A DNA stretch of 64,000 nucleotides from Natrinema sp. DC36 (GCF_020405225.1 NZ_CP084474.1:124001-188000), one strand, 5' to 3'. Shown: positions 8,658 through 17,329, counted from the first letter of the stretch. Notes: a model not told the origin generated them from the sequence alone. Numbers and translations are program-made.

Positions 8658-9746
8658 ATGACTGATTCAACGTACATTCTGTATTTCGAGGAGCCGGCAT
8701 GCAACAAGGACAGCGTCCCGCTCGTCGGGGGTAAGAACGCATCACTCGGTGAGCTAATGGAGGTAGATGAGTCTGTACAGGTGCCGCCTGGCTTCGCTGT
8801 AACGACGGAGTTTTACGAAACGTTCATCGACGAACGCAATCTTGACAAATACATCCCCGAGCGACTTGCGGACGTTGACTTCGACGACGATACGTCCGTT
8901 GCAGCAGCCAGCGAGGATATCCGAGCGTGTATCGAGGAGGCGTCGTTTCCGCCCGCTCTCGACGAGGCGTTAGCGTCCGCGTGGGAGCAGTTACAGGAAC
9001 GAAATCGGTCGAACGAGCTTGAGGTCGCCGTTCGCTCGTCGGCGACGGCGGAGGATCTCCCCGATGCCTCGTTCGCCGGGCAACAGGACACGTACCTCAA
9101 CGTTCGCGAACTCGGCCAAGTAAAGCGACGCACGAAAGAGTGCATGGCGAGCCTGTTCACCGCTCGTGCAATCTCGTACCGAGAGGAGAACAGGTTCGAT
9201 CACGACGAAGTCTTGATCAGCGTTGGCATTCAGAAGATGGTCGAAGCGCGGTCGTCCGGCGTGATGTTTACGGTCAACCCCGCGAACGGAGACCGATCGA
9301 AAGTTCGGATCGAATCCAACTGGGGACTCGGCGAGTCAGTCGTGAGCGGGAAAGTAACGCCAGACAGCTTTCTCGTCGACAAGCCGGTTTACAAGATCGT
9401 TGACCGGAACATCACCAAGAAAAGCGTCATGACGGTTCCGACTGATACTGGCATTGAAGAGATTTCCGTCGATGAAGATCGGAAGGACGTCCCGTCTCTT
9501 ACCGCTAACGAAATCATTGATCTTACGGATGTTGCGAAAGCGATCGAACGACATTACGGTGAGCCACAGGACATCGAGTGGGCGATCAGAGAAACTGGTG
9601 ACGAGACACAGCTGTATATCCTCCAGAGTCGACCAGAAACGACCTGGAACGACACTAAACACGACGAGACAAAGTCAGAGTCCCCCTCGGAATCAGAGAA
9701 ACAAGGGAATAAGAGCACGGCAGCGAGCATTCTCGATCGACTCTGA
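8658..9746 (+). CDS. PEP/pyruvate-binding ATP-grasp subunit; resembles phenylphosphate synthase subunit 2
   Basis: A 362-residue protein equal to the N-terminal ATP-grasp domain of PEP synthase standing alone. Visible landmarks are VGGKNASLGEL near residues 24-34, the RSSATAED-LPDASFAGQQ block near 126-144, and the closing LQSRPETTW near residue 326. The last 30 residues are a charged, low-complexity tail. It presumably binds ATP and passes phosphate to His589 of the upstream protein, 26 bp away in the same operon. The lack of a phosphohistidine domain here and its presence next door show a split enzyme rather than a truncation. Confidence 0.88.
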   Translation: MTDSTYILYFEEPACNKDSVPLVGGKNASLGELMEVDESVQVPPGFAVTTEFYETFIDERNLDKYIPERLADVDFDDDTSVAAASEDIRACIEEASFPPALDEALASAWEQLQERNRSNELEVAVRSSATAEDLPDASFAGQQDTYLNVRELGQVKRRTKECMASLFTARAISYREENRFDHDEVLISVGIQKMVEARSSGVMFTVNPANGDRSKVRIESNWGLGESVVSGKVTPDSFLVDKPVYKIVDRNITKKSVMTVPTDTGIEEISVDEDRKDVPSLTANEIIDLTDVAKAIERHYGEPQDIEWAIRETGDETQLYILQSRPETTWNDTKHDETKSESPSESEKQGNKSTAASILDRL

Positions 9747-9782
9747 CGGAGTATAACCCTAATTATCGTTTTTAGATACTAT

Positions 9783-9862
9783 TTCTGTATTAGAAATATC
9801 TGGTGTCGAACAAGCGCGATCAACGATTCATAATTGGATGTAGAAAGTTAATCTACAGCCTA
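9783..9862 (+). pseudogene. Fragment of an IS6-type transposase gene
   Basis: About 80 bp align with the N-terminal coding part of the intact IS6-like transposase at 22027 (the stretch coding for SVLEIFGVERARSTVHNWV), with several substitutions and an in-frame stop. Nothing else of that element remains here. It marks a decayed insertion just behind the PEP-synthase-like operon. Confidence 0.65.
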
Positions 9863-9887
9863 CGAACAGAAAACAGCCGGGCTCACC

Positions 9888-10230
9888 GTCGGTCTGCGAG
9901 ATGTCGAACACCGGGGCGGGCTTGACCCGACGAGGCCTTTTGACCACTCTTTGGGCGGTGTCTCGTCGTAGTTACAGTCGCTTTGGTTGTGGTAACTCGA
10001 CAAATGTTCGCACTTCGGGCACTGTTTCACGATGATTAGGGCCCAGATCCAGATGGCCTGTTCACCTTTCTGGACGTACCGATCGAAATCGTTCCGCCAA
10101 GTGGAGTTTGATCAGGAGCGAATTTTGAGAGGAATAGTCGTGGAAGCAACTCTGGACGTCGAGCCACTCCTGAGTTCCTCGCTGGCCTGCGCGTCGTCGA
10201 CCTCGTACGTGCTCGCACTGTTCGAGGGCC
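9888..10230 (-). pseudogene. Remnant of an ArdC-like antirestriction/metallopeptidase gene
   Basis: The minus strand is a decayed copy of the N-terminal half of the ArdC-like gene at 14486-15423. It retains EWLDVQS-FHDYS near 10170 and, further along, segments matching WIWAPI, ECE and the VGFRPAPVFDIS part, but in different frames with many losses. The zinc-binding C-terminal half is missing. It is non-coding now. Confidence 0.6.
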
Positions 10231-10261
10231 ATCGATCGAGTAGCCACCTTCCTCGAGTGGA

Positions 10262-10440
10262 GTCGGTGCTGCTGGTGACTCGCACTGATCGTTGAACGCA
10301 TCACGACGATTTCGCTCCTGGCCACAGTTTCGGCAGCGCCAGTATCGTGTCCGGTACTCGTGGCCGTCGGTAAGATTAATTTCGTATGGTGTCGGTTCCT
10401 TACTTGGAAGCCACTCATCGATCGCGATCAGTTCGTGTCC
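10262..10440 (-). pseudogene. Fragment of a small haloarchaeal zinc-finger protein
   Basis: An open minus-strand stretch without a start codon reads LIAIDEWLPSKEPTPYEI, then a strand-forming part with YWRCRNCGQERNRRD. The CxxC looks like half of a zinc ribbon. It runs directly into the ArdC-like remnant. I do not know the parent family. The opposite-strand frames here contain one hydrophobic stretch but no convincing gene. Confidence 0.35.
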
Positions 10441-10783
10441 ATTCAGTCAAGCAATGTCACCGGAATACCTCTGCTCTTGGCCACTGGTGTCATTGCAGTC
10501 ATGGTGGTGGTCCTAGTGTTGCTCGCGCTGGATCGGTCGATCTGTACTCATGGATACTCTCGAGGCACATGTCGTCGCGTCTTACCCGTCAGGCGCGAAA
10601 AAACAACTCAGATTTCAGATCAGGTACTCGGTGGTGGAGAGATTTTCTGTATAGAGATCTCAGTTCCAATTTGTTCGAAGTAGCACCCCGTGACCGTTCA
10701 TTACCTCGCGGAATCAGTCCTGTCCCCCGCTGAGGGATATCCTTAAGCAGGACGATAACAAAGATTGGAAATACGAAGTTGCG

Positions 10784-11047
10784 ATGAACGGTCTCTCTGA
10801 TCCACGGCCACCGCTTCCAGAGTGGATAGTGAATGCATACGATGTTCTTTGTACTCACAGTCTCAACTCCGCTAAGCATGAAAACGTCCAGTCGATCCCT
10901 CGAGAGCAAGCGCTCGAGGTTCTCCACAAGAGCGATGAACTGGCCCTCGAACCCGTGGATGCGAGCCATGCACTTACTCGGTTGCTCGAGCGAGGATACT
11001 TCTATGAGGTTGACGGCGAGCTTCGTGTAACGATGCCGGAAGACTGA
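10784..11047 (+). CDS. Small winged-helix-like protein, unknown
   Basis: An 87-residue acidic protein. Residues 40-80 predict as helix-turn-helix plus wing (REQALEVL, ASHALTRLLERGYFYEVDGELRV), the shape of many small haloarchaeal wHTH proteins. The ATG at 10784 follows a TTAAGC box by about 40 bp. No operon partner is close. It could be a transcription regulator; the family is not recognised. Confidence 0.6.
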   Translation: MNGLSDPRPPLPEWIVNAYDVLCTHSLNSAKHENVQSIPREQALEVLHKSDELALEPVDASHALTRLLERGYFYEVDGELRVTMPED

Positions 11048-11116
11048 CTCGTGGTCCGGTTCGAGACTCACCTGTTCACTACACCTGCGTATTGATCGCT
11101 GTAAACAGTCGTTTGC

Positions 11117-11230
11117 TTAATCTTGCGGTTCGCCACAATTGTACGACTCGACGAGAGGTGTCGCACAGGTCTCGCAGTCCACCGTGCCACAGTTCAGACA
11201 CTGCTTGCATTCCTGTATAGATCCAATCAT
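11117..11230 (-). CDS. Possible cysteine-rich zinc-finger microprotein
   Basis: A 37-residue open frame starting at an ATG and reading MIGSIQECKQCLNCGTVDCE then TCATPLVESYNCGEPQD. Seven cysteines, four of them in CxxC-like pairs, resemble the CPxCG-related zinc-finger microproteins common in haloarchaea. An AT-rich box (AATATTCATTC) lies upstream on the minus strand. It is in the same direction as, and 37 bp downstream of, the 54-aa gene before it. It may equally be a leftover of a larger gene. Confidence 0.4.
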   Translation of the reverse strand: MIGSIQECKQCLNCGTVDCETCATPLVESYNCGEPQD

Positions 11231-11267
11231 ATTTATCCCTATTTGAATGAATATTTAGAATTATCGC

Positions 11268-11432
11268 TCATTCGAGTTGCCAAATCTGAATTTCCCAATT
11301 CGGATGGTCAGTTGTCGATTGGATCCGTAGGCTGCCTTCTATCTCGACATCGTTAGTTTCTGCTTCTTCTAAGATCGCTTGGAGAGCGGAACGAAGCGAT
11401 TCACTATCGTCAATTGACTGGTTATCCGCCAT
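11268..11432 (-). CDS. Small protein cotranscribed with a HalOD1 gene
   Basis: A 54-residue frame from the ATG at 11432, reading MADNQSIDDSESLRSALQAI and ending IWQLE. It starts 8 bp after the stop of the HalOD1 gene in the same direction, so the two form an operon. An N-terminal helix followed by two strands is predicted. No family is recognised. Coupling and sensible amino-acid content support it as a gene. Confidence 0.55.
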   Translation of the reverse strand: MADNQSIDDSESLRSALQAILEEAETNDVEIEGSLRIQSTTDHPNWEIQIWQLE

Positions 11433-11440
11433 GACGTGTG

Positions 11441-11743
11441 TTACAGGTCGACTGTACTGCTGCTCTCCGATCCTTCTACCTGAGATACGTGAACGTAGTT
11501 GGCGGTCACTGCGACGCGATACGTTGTATAGGTGAATTCCAGATACACGTCGTCTTGATCCGCCTCATCACTGGAGTGGGGATGAAAGAGACTGTTCAGG
11601 GCATCAAGGTCGATATATTCATAGAGCGGATCCAACTCAATCGGATCACGATTTGCTGCCTCTGCAACAGCAGCTATGACTGTTTGGCTGACAGGGTCAT
11701 CCTCACTACACGTATATTTGACAGGGGAATCTGTGCTTGACAT
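11441..11743 (-). CDS. HalOD1 output-domain protein
   Basis: A 100-residue protein with the HalOD1 pattern: a helix VIAAVAEAANRDPIELDPLY, then the IDLDALNSLF motif, then strands forming the C-terminal sheet. HalOD1 is a halobacterial output domain attached to sensory proteins or, as here, standing alone. It is proposed to act in signal output, but its biochemistry is unknown. It is the first gene of a two-gene operon. Three other HalOD1-type proteins occur at 13100 and 14281 and as this copy's relatives in haloarchaeal accessory DNA. Confidence 0.85.
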   Translation of the reverse strand: MSSTDSPVKYTCSEDDPVSQTVIAAVAEAANRDPIELDPLYEYIDLDALNSLFHPHSSDEADQDDVYLEFTYTTYRVAVTANYVHVSQVEGSESSSTVDL

Positions 11744-12115
11744 CTATTTCCTATTGACCACTCCACACGTGTGAGTCTCCGTAGTCAGTGTCTACGTGTT
11801 TAAGTCTCATTCTACGTTCCTCTTCCTCCTCGTCCTCCTCTCCTTGAGCGTCACCTCCATGTTAACCACACTCTGTCCTACGGAATCCGAGCAATTCACA
11901 CGTCTCTCTCCACTCCCGCAATATCGTCTTCGTCTCTCCCCCAACGTACCAATGTACTACCCTCCCGCGAGGGTGTTATAGAACGATCTGCTCAATACAT
12001 GTGCGAACTGAACGCGAGAGTCTTCTTCGATCCGGATGAAAATAGGGCACGTTGGTCAGCGCTGTGGTTGGAGTCGTTACCCTCGTGACGAGTTCGTCTC
12101 AAATCGGATGCCGAT
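11744..12115. other. Gene-free stretch with a dispersed-repeat fragment
   Basis: No credible gene is seen over about 370 bp; the plus strand is pyrimidine-rich (TCCTCTTCCTCCTCG). At 12001 it holds GTGCGAACTGAAC, the same 13-mer that closes the long intergenic repeats near 29.9 and 37.4 kb. Confidence 0.5.
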
Positions 12116-12772
12116 TTACTGTTCAACGAGTCCTAATCCCTGTACTGTCGGAAGGTTCCAGTCACGAGTGACCGCAGCTAACCGCGTTAGCACGGTAACG
12201 ACCGCGCATATTCCGGCAGCGGTACTCCCAGAGACGCCGCCGACCCCCGCTAGAAAGTATGTGCTTCCGCCCAGCACCGCACAACTCGCGTAGAAATCAT
12301 CGAAGAGGATAAACGGGGATTGATCCAGAAGGATATCGGCAAACGCACCACCACCGACTGCATTAATCGTTGCAATAGCGACGATACTAAATACTGAAAC
12401 GCCCGCTTCGGTGGCGACGATGGCACCGGTCGTCGTAAACGCGGCGAGCCCGATAGCGTCCGCGACGAGCGTGATCGGATGCGTATCTGGAGACGTAAGG
12501 ACGACACTCAGTGCGATCGCTAAGCCGACTCCGAGCAGTCCTAGAGTGATTTCGATCGGGGACTGAAGCGCTAACGGAACTCGCGCCACGAGGAGATCGC
12601 GCGTCACTCCGCCAGCGAATGCCATCGCCAGCCCGACGACAGTAATTCCGAGCAGGTCGAATTCCTCACGGATCGCCTTCGATGATCCGACGAGAGCGAA
12701 CGCGAGTAAGCCGATCGTATTCATCACCGCGAACGGATCGCCGACCAATACTCCGAGTAGGTCCTGCCCCAT
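12116..12772 (-). CDS. TRIC-type (UPF0126/YicG) cation channel protein
   Basis: A 218-residue integral membrane protein made of two repeats of three helices, as in the prokaryotic TRIC family (formerly UPF0126). Landmarks are GLLAFALVGSSKAIRE near residue 22 and AFAGGVTRDLL near 51 in repeat 1, with their counterparts AFTTTGAIVATEAG and AVGGGAFADILL in repeat 2. Such proteins form homotrimeric monovalent-cation channels. The length is complete. It stands alone. Confidence 0.92.
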   Translation of the reverse strand: MGQDLLGVLVGDPFAVMNTIGLLAFALVGSSKAIREEFDLLGITVVGLAMAFAGGVTRDLLVARVPLALQSPIEITLGLLGVGLAIALSVVLTSPDTHPITLVADAIGLAAFTTTGAIVATEAGVSVFSIVAIATINAVGGGAFADILLDQSPFILFDDFYASCAVLGGSTYFLAGVGGVSGSTAAGICAVVTVLTRLAAVTRDWNLPTVQGLGLVEQ

Positions 12773-13099
12773 TGGTCGCTCCTATGAGAACGAGTCCCTT
12801 GAGTCCTCCGAGACTCCGGTCCCGTCTCGATCCACGGCCTGTCACGTGTGTTATCAGTACGGTCTCTAGTGAACGGCAACTACGTGTGCTTATCGAGCAA
12901 CGAGGATTCTATCAAACCCAAGCTATTTCCACGGAAGCGTGATAAGTAAAAGGCGCGAATTCAGCACGAACTCATATTTGGTTAACGCGGATTATGGTCT
13001 ATTAACGTTCTTGAATATGATCAGAAAAGTGAGCAACAGGACTATTCAGTCAGAAAAAATGTCAATAAACTCCTCCATTTCTGTGCTGAAGCCTCAAAA
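12773..13099. other. Gene-free stretch
   Basis: About 330 bp without a plausible gene. It becomes AT-rich after 12950. A degenerate GGCAACTACGTGTGC sequence at about 12877 belongs to the dispersed repeat family with GTAACTACGTGTGCGAACTG. Confidence 0.45.
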
Positions 13100-13345
13100 T
13101 CAGAACTCTCCCTGAAGTGATTCTACCTCAACCTCCCCATCTTGTATTACTATCTCGAAACCTGCATATTGGAATAGCACTTGGATGTTCGTTTCGGATT
13201 CATTGAATAGTGTATTCAATGCGTCTGGGTCTATAGCGTCGTATAGCGGAGGAAGGTCCAGTGGGTTACTGTCGGTTGCTTCTGCTACGGCTTCGGTTAC
13301 TGCGTTTACTGGTGGTTTGTTCTGTATCAAGTTCGGTGTCATCAC
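13100..13345 (-). CDS. HalOD1 output-domain protein
   Basis: An 81-residue stand-alone HalOD1 domain: helix VTEAVAEATDSNPLDLPPLY, motif AIDPDALNTLF, then strands IQVLFQYAGFEIVI. The spacing equals the copy at 11441. It lies 67 bp downstream of the HTH_10 regulator in the same direction and may share its transcript. Confidence 0.85.
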   Translation of the reverse strand: MMTPNLIQNKPPVNAVTEAVAEATDSNPLDLPPLYDAIDPDALNTLFNESETNIQVLFQYAGFEIVIQDGEVEVESLQGEF

Positions 13346-13412
13346 TTGATAGTCGAACGTCGGTGTCTGTATTTCATCGGCCTCACCCTCTCCGGGGTTT
13401 ATATGGTCTCCC

Positions 13413-14072
13413 TTAGGCTAATGTATTGAGAAGCAGTGCTTGCTGTCCACGCCGAAGCCGAGTTGACAGAGCGGATGTAGAGATGCAGAGTTCCTCAGCG
13501 ATCTCATCCATTGTTGTTTCCCTCGGTACATTGAAATAGCCTTTTTCAAGAGCAGTAAGAAGAGCCTCCTTTTGCCCGGTCGTAATACCGTATCGGCTTT
13601 CAAGGCCCCCATCCTTCTTTACCGATTTTTCTTTATAGAGGTTAAGCAATTCAAATCGTCGATTCCGTTCAAGACAAGCCTTTCGCAAATGAGCAACTGC
13701 ATCGCGTGACGGAAATCGAGCTAAAAGTTCTTCCTTGTTAGCCGTCGCAGTAAGACGAATAATCGTTATATCGTGTTCTACAGAAACCGTATGGATTGTT
13801 TGGTGTTGCCCCTCATCTGATAGCCTTAGCCCATACAAACGTTTCTCTGGCAATTTTGTTAGACAATCATAGGTATCAATCGTTGGATCTATAGTGAGTG
13901 TACTTTCATATTTTTCAAAGTCGTCGCCCATTGCCCATACAATTATCTTCCACGGTTCATCCCCTGCCGAACGGATATCCTCAAAAAGAAGCTCCATATC
14001 TGGAACACTTTCTAGAGAAACTTGCCCCAGCGGAGGACTTATTTCCACCCTCCCTATGAGGACCATCACCAT
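13413..14072 (-). CDS. Bacterio-opsin activator-type HTH_10 regulator
   Basis: A 219-residue transcription regulator. The C-terminus (about residues 160-215) is the HTH_10 domain: YGITTGQKEALLTALEKGYF, then RETTMDEIAEELCISTSALS. The N-terminal 150 residues are the divergent strand-rich part seen in Bat-like proteins and lack PAS or GAF motifs. It is close to two HalOD1 genes, a partnership typical of haloarchaeal signalling. Codon use is AT-richer than in the metabolic block, suggesting transfer. Confidence 0.88.
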   Translation of the reverse strand: MVMVLIGRVEISPPLGQVSLESVPDMELLFEDIRSAGDEPWKIIVWAMGDDFEKYESTLTIDPTIDTYDCLTKLPEKRLYGLRLSDEGQHQTIHTVSVEHDITIIRLTATANKEELLARFPSRDAVAHLRKACLERNRRFELLNLYKEKSVKKDGGLESRYGITTGQKEALLTALEKGYFNVPRETTMDEIAEELCISTSALSTRLRRGQQALLLNTLA

Positions 14073-14280
14073 TTAACTGTGTCTTCTTTATGGATATAGC
14101 TTTCCCAACCCCAATAGAAAATGTGGAGTTTTTGTGGGTGGAATATGTGTGCGATTTAAATTACTTGATGCCAGATAAACTAACTGCGATATCGTTAGCC
14201 TCTTGGTAACACTATTACCTATACTGAGCGATTAGTGGTATAAAAACCATCAAAGGAAAATAAATTTCAACAGGTCTAGT

Positions 14281-14493
14281 CTACAGATTCGTGAGGATCC
14301 GTACGTCGGACCGTGTGACGAGGACACGAAATTCTCCGACCGAGAATCTAATCTCGAGGTCATCGTTCGCCGAGTTCACGAGTTGCTTGAGTGCTTCGAC
14401 GTCGATCACCCGTTGCAGTTGATACTCGTCACGACCGAGTCCCTCCGTTTCGAGCGCATCGACGATTTCGAAGAGGAGGTGCCGATTACTCAT
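14281..14493 (-). CDS. HalOD1-type small protein
   Basis: A 70-residue protein with the HalOD1 outline (helix LLFEIVDALE, motif VIDVEALKQLV, strands LEIRFSVGEFRVLV). Its start overlaps the end of the ArdC-like gene by 8 bp, so it is translated after that gene in one operon. Such coupling of a HalOD1 domain to an antirestriction-type gene is uncommon. Confidence 0.75.
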   Translation of the reverse strand: MSNRHLLFEIVDALETEGLGRDEYQLQRVIDVEALKQLVNSANDDLEIRFSVGEFRVLVTRSDVRILTNL

Positions 14494-15423
14494 CTATGAT
14501 CACCTCGTCGACGACATCGATAATCTCCGCAGCGGTCGAACTGATCCGCTCGAGTCGATCGAGAATGACCTCTGACTCTTCGCCCTCCCATGCAGCGAGG
14601 TAGAATGCCGACCCACTCGTGTCCAGCCCGAAATACCGACCAACGATGTAGCCGACCGCTTCCGCCTCGAGTTCGCGTTTCGAGCGTTCGGTCTCGTCGT
14701 CGATGTCACCGTGTAAGAGTGCGTGGGCGTACTCGTGGACGGTCGTTACGGCAAGGTCGGCGGTGTTCTCACGATCCTGGACCTCGATTAGTGGTTGCTC
14801 TGCAGGAGAGCGGTACTGACACACGCCTTTGGCATCTCCGTGAGGCCACTCCGCTGGAGAAACGACCTCGGCTTCCACTTCAAGCATCGAAGCCCCCCAA
14901 GAAGCGCTGGCACCAGTTCGTCAGCTTCTCCGGTCGCCTCCGTCTCGAGTTCGGGCAGTGGCTCTCCCTCTGTCTGAGAAATGTCGAAGACTGGCGCTGG
15001 CCGAAAGCCGACAAGTCCTTTCGACCAGTCTTCGGGTGATGTCTCGTTGTACTCACAGTCGCTTCGTTCGTGGTACGACGGCGAGTTTTCGCACTCGGGG
15101 CACTGCTTTGCGATGATCGGTGCCCAGATCCAGATAGCACTCTCGCCCTCTTCCACATACCGGTCGAATTCGTTTTGCCACGTTCGATAGCCGGCAACGT
15201 GAGTTGCGTGCGGACACTGGCGTGTGATCAGCAGCGTGTTTCGGTAGGAGTAGTCATGGAAGTGACTCTGCACATCGAGCCACTCCTGGAACTGCTCACT
15301 CGAGACTGCGTCATCAACCTCGTCGACGAGGTCGTCAACCCAGGCTTCCATTGTACTGTGCATCTCGTCACGTCTGGTGTCCGAATCATCGAAGGACACC
15401 TGCGAACAGTCGCTCGTAGTCAT
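14486..15423 (-). pseudogene. ArdC-like antirestriction protein / zinc metallopeptidase, interrupted by a frameshift
   Basis: Two frames make one gene. The 5' part (15423 down to about 14895) encodes EWLDVQSHFHDYSYRNTLLI and a segment with cysteine pairs (CPEC, CEYNE) and VGFRPAPVFDIS, the ssDNA-binding-like N-terminal region of ArdC. The 3' part (14887-14486) encodes the peptidase domain with VHEYAHALLHG (HExxH) and a downstream glutamate helix ELEAEAVGYIVG. The frames meet at a run of six G (minus strand) near 14897-14902. One base lost or gained there would restore a protein of about 310 residues. Either this is an inactive gene, a phase-variable tract, or a sequencing error. ArdC proteins protect incoming DNA during transfer. 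Confidence 0.8.
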
Positions 15424-15542
15424 CGTTCTTGGCGATGGACGCTCCGTTCTGGAACGCCCCTCACCCCTTTGGGGGAAGAAAAACACACTCGAGGGAGCGC
15501 CCGATCAGCTCCGTTACAGGTGTCTCATCCAGGTTGTGACGA

Positions 15543-16493
15543 TCAGGTTTCAGCTTCAATCTCGACTAAGTCGTCTCGCCGACTGCGGAGCGTGTTCGGT
15601 GATGTTCCTGCGATATCGGCGATCCGTTGTTGCGAGAGACAGAATCCGACTCGCTGGGCAGCGAGATAGAGACAACCCGCTGCGACGCCACTCGGCCGGC
15701 AGCCGATCGTCATTCCGCGTTCGCGTGCCGTCTGTGCGAGCTCGAGTGCTCGTCGACGAACCTGATCTGGGACCTCGAGTTCTGTCGCAAGCCTCGGAAT
15801 GCGATCTATTGTTGCAATCGGCTGTGTTGGTAACTCGAGTTCGACGTTCATCGCATTGTAGGCGTTGGTGAGTCTCTGCTGATCACAGCGCGCACAGGCT
15901 GTGACTTCTGCCCGTGATCGTCCGAGTCCGTTACACCGAGCTGTTGCGTAGACACTGGCTGCAGCCACTGCCTCGAGCGATCGTCCGCGACAGAGCTGTT
16001 CAGACTGTGCAGTTCGGAACAGCGAACACGCCTGATCCCGGATACTCTGTGCGAGGCCGAGACTTGCGACGATTCGACGGATTTCACCGAGTCCATAGGC
16101 GAGGTTCCGTTCAGCTTTCGACTGCCACTGGGCACGGGACTGTTCGCGACGCAACCGGTTCAATTGTCGACGCTTCGTGCTCGAGAGGGTGTTTCCATGT
16201 CCGTCTTGCGTGTACCCGATCTCGGTGGAAAGGCCTCGATCGTGGCGTGTCGGTGTCAGCGGGGCACCGGTCCGTCTCTTGGATCCCTGTTCGTCATGTC
16301 GGCCCCAGTCTGGTCCTCGGTCTAGTTTGGTGTCCTCAAGGATGAGTCCACAGTCCTCACAGATCGTTTCGCGGTCAGTCGTTCGAACGCTGCCGCCACA
16401 ATCTGGACAGCTAGTTGTAGTCGTCTGAACGCTGTCGTCAAACGTCGTCGTGTAGATGTCTCTCGTTGCCATCGATAACTCCGAAGAGGACAA
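15543..16493 (-). CDS. tfb: Transcription initiation factor IIB (TFB)
   Basis: A 316-residue archaeal TFB. The N-terminal zinc ribbon has Cys29, Cys32, Cys45 and Cys48. The B-finger region follows (GPDWGRHDE, RRTGAPLT). Two cyclin-like repeats cover about residues 120-205 and 215-305, the second with GVAAGCLYLAAQ. It recruits RNA polymerase to TBP-TATA complexes. Haloarchaea carry several TFBs, and extra copies in accessory DNA are common. This copy lies next to the ArdC-like/HalOD1 operon and could tune transcription of the surrounding region. An internal ATG at 16472 could also serve as start. Confidence 0.95.
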   Translation of the reverse strand: MSSSELSMATRDIYTTTFDDSVQTTTTSCPDCGGSVRTTDRETICEDCGLILEDTKLDRGPDWGRHDEQGSKRRTGAPLTPTRHDRGLSTEIGYTQDGHGNTLSSTKRRQLNRLRREQSRAQWQSKAERNLAYGLGEIRRIVASLGLAQSIRDQACSLFRTAQSEQLCRGRSLEAVAAASVYATARCNGLGRSRAEVTACARCDQQRLTNAYNAMNVELELPTQPIATIDRIPRLATELEVPDQVRRRALELAQTARERGMTIGCRPSGVAAGCLYLAAQRVGFCLSQQRIADIAGTSPNTLRSRRDDLVEIEAET

Positions 16494-16631
16494 CTGATCT
16501 GCCCCTTCACCGCTACTGGGGCGATAAACACCACTAGTTGATTCTAGAGTCCAGTAGAAGGGTCCGTGGTATCGGTGCCAAATTTCAGGCGGCTTCCCCC
16601 AATTGACACACTATGCGAGGGGAGGGGCTCT

Positions 16632-16654
16632 AACGCCGGTCTCTGGCCGGCGTT
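16632..16654. repeat. Inverted repeat (8-bp arms)
   Basis: AACGCCGG and CCGGCGTT face each other over seven bases, about 140 bp upstream of tfb and 67 bp past the original end of the decayed gene on the minus strand. It could form a hairpin in RNA; role unknown. Confidence 0.4.
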
Positions 16655-16720
16655 TCTCGAGAGATCGGACCCCCAGCGGTACGCTTACTCACAGCCAGCA
16701 ACCAGTACTGAGGGAAACAC

Positions 16721-16971
16721 TCACGCGGTTTCGGTGACGACCTCGGTACTGGCCTTGAAGGTCACCGCTCACGTCGACCGCGTCTCGGCGATCTCCCGGC
16801 ATTGCTCGAGTGAGAGGTCGTCGTGCTCAAGGACTTGGCGGGACACTTGGACGAACTTCGGAATGTCGTCGCAGGCACTCACCACCGCTTTCGTCTTGTT
16901 GCAGTCGTAGAAGTCAGCTGCACGTTCGATTGCGTCTCGTTGATATGCGTAGTCTCAGTCCTGATTCGCAT
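16721..16971 (-). pseudogene. Small haloarchaeal hypothetical gene, broken by a frameshift and a nonsense codon
   Basis: The start reads MRIRTE, then a +1 shift near 16955 is needed to continue YAYQRDAIERAADFYDCNKT and on to VLEHDDLSLEQCREIAETRS. A TGA at 16769-16771 stops it, although the frame then continues AVTFKASTEVVTETA to a second TGA at 16721. The continuous sense on both sides of each lesion shows a decayed gene of about 83 residues. I recall this as a common haloarchaeal small-protein family (helical, RDAIERAA...NKTKAV) of unknown function. Confidence 0.6.
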
Positions 16972-17205
16972 ACTCGTACACACGACCCCCGAAATCCTAG
17001 CTTTTTGGCTCACTGAACAACCTATTTCGGTCCAAACATCGGAACGTATCGGCTATCCAGATACGAACGGCGGCTCGAACAACGGATCGACTCGAGATAT
17101 GCACACGACGAGTCGCAGTTCGTGTGCATATTTGGGGAACGGGATTTGTCGACGTGGAACCAGGCAGTTGGATCGAAACGGTGCTTCACCGTCTTCTATT
17201 CACTC

Positions 17206-17329
17206 GGCTCTGTTGAAATACTTCAGCGTTGACATTGAGAAGAGCTACTCTCCCCTCCGGATTTCGTCGATCCGGTTAGAAACTAGCCTCTCAGCAAATC
17301 GCCAGACGTGAAGAGGTTTCAACAGAGCC
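17206..17329. mobile_element. 124-bp MITE with 8-bp target duplication
   Basis: It starts GGCTCTGTTGAAA and ends TTTCAACAGAGCC, matching the ends of the IS5-like element at 46117. It is flanked on both sides by ATTCACTC (17198-17205 and 17330-17337), a perfect 8-bp target-site duplication. The interior has no coding sequence. It is therefore a recent non-autonomous insertion mobilised by that transposase. A diverged second copy is at 59079-59199. Confidence 0.88.

Noticed and set aside
10360-10683. Plus-strand frame with a hydrophobic stretch, opposite a zinc-finger fragment
   Set aside because: It runs antisense to recognisable coding remnants and has no start context.
14486-15423. Programmed frameshifting in the ArdC-like gene
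   Set aside because: A G run alone without a stimulatory structure or conservation data does not support it over mutation or sequencing error.
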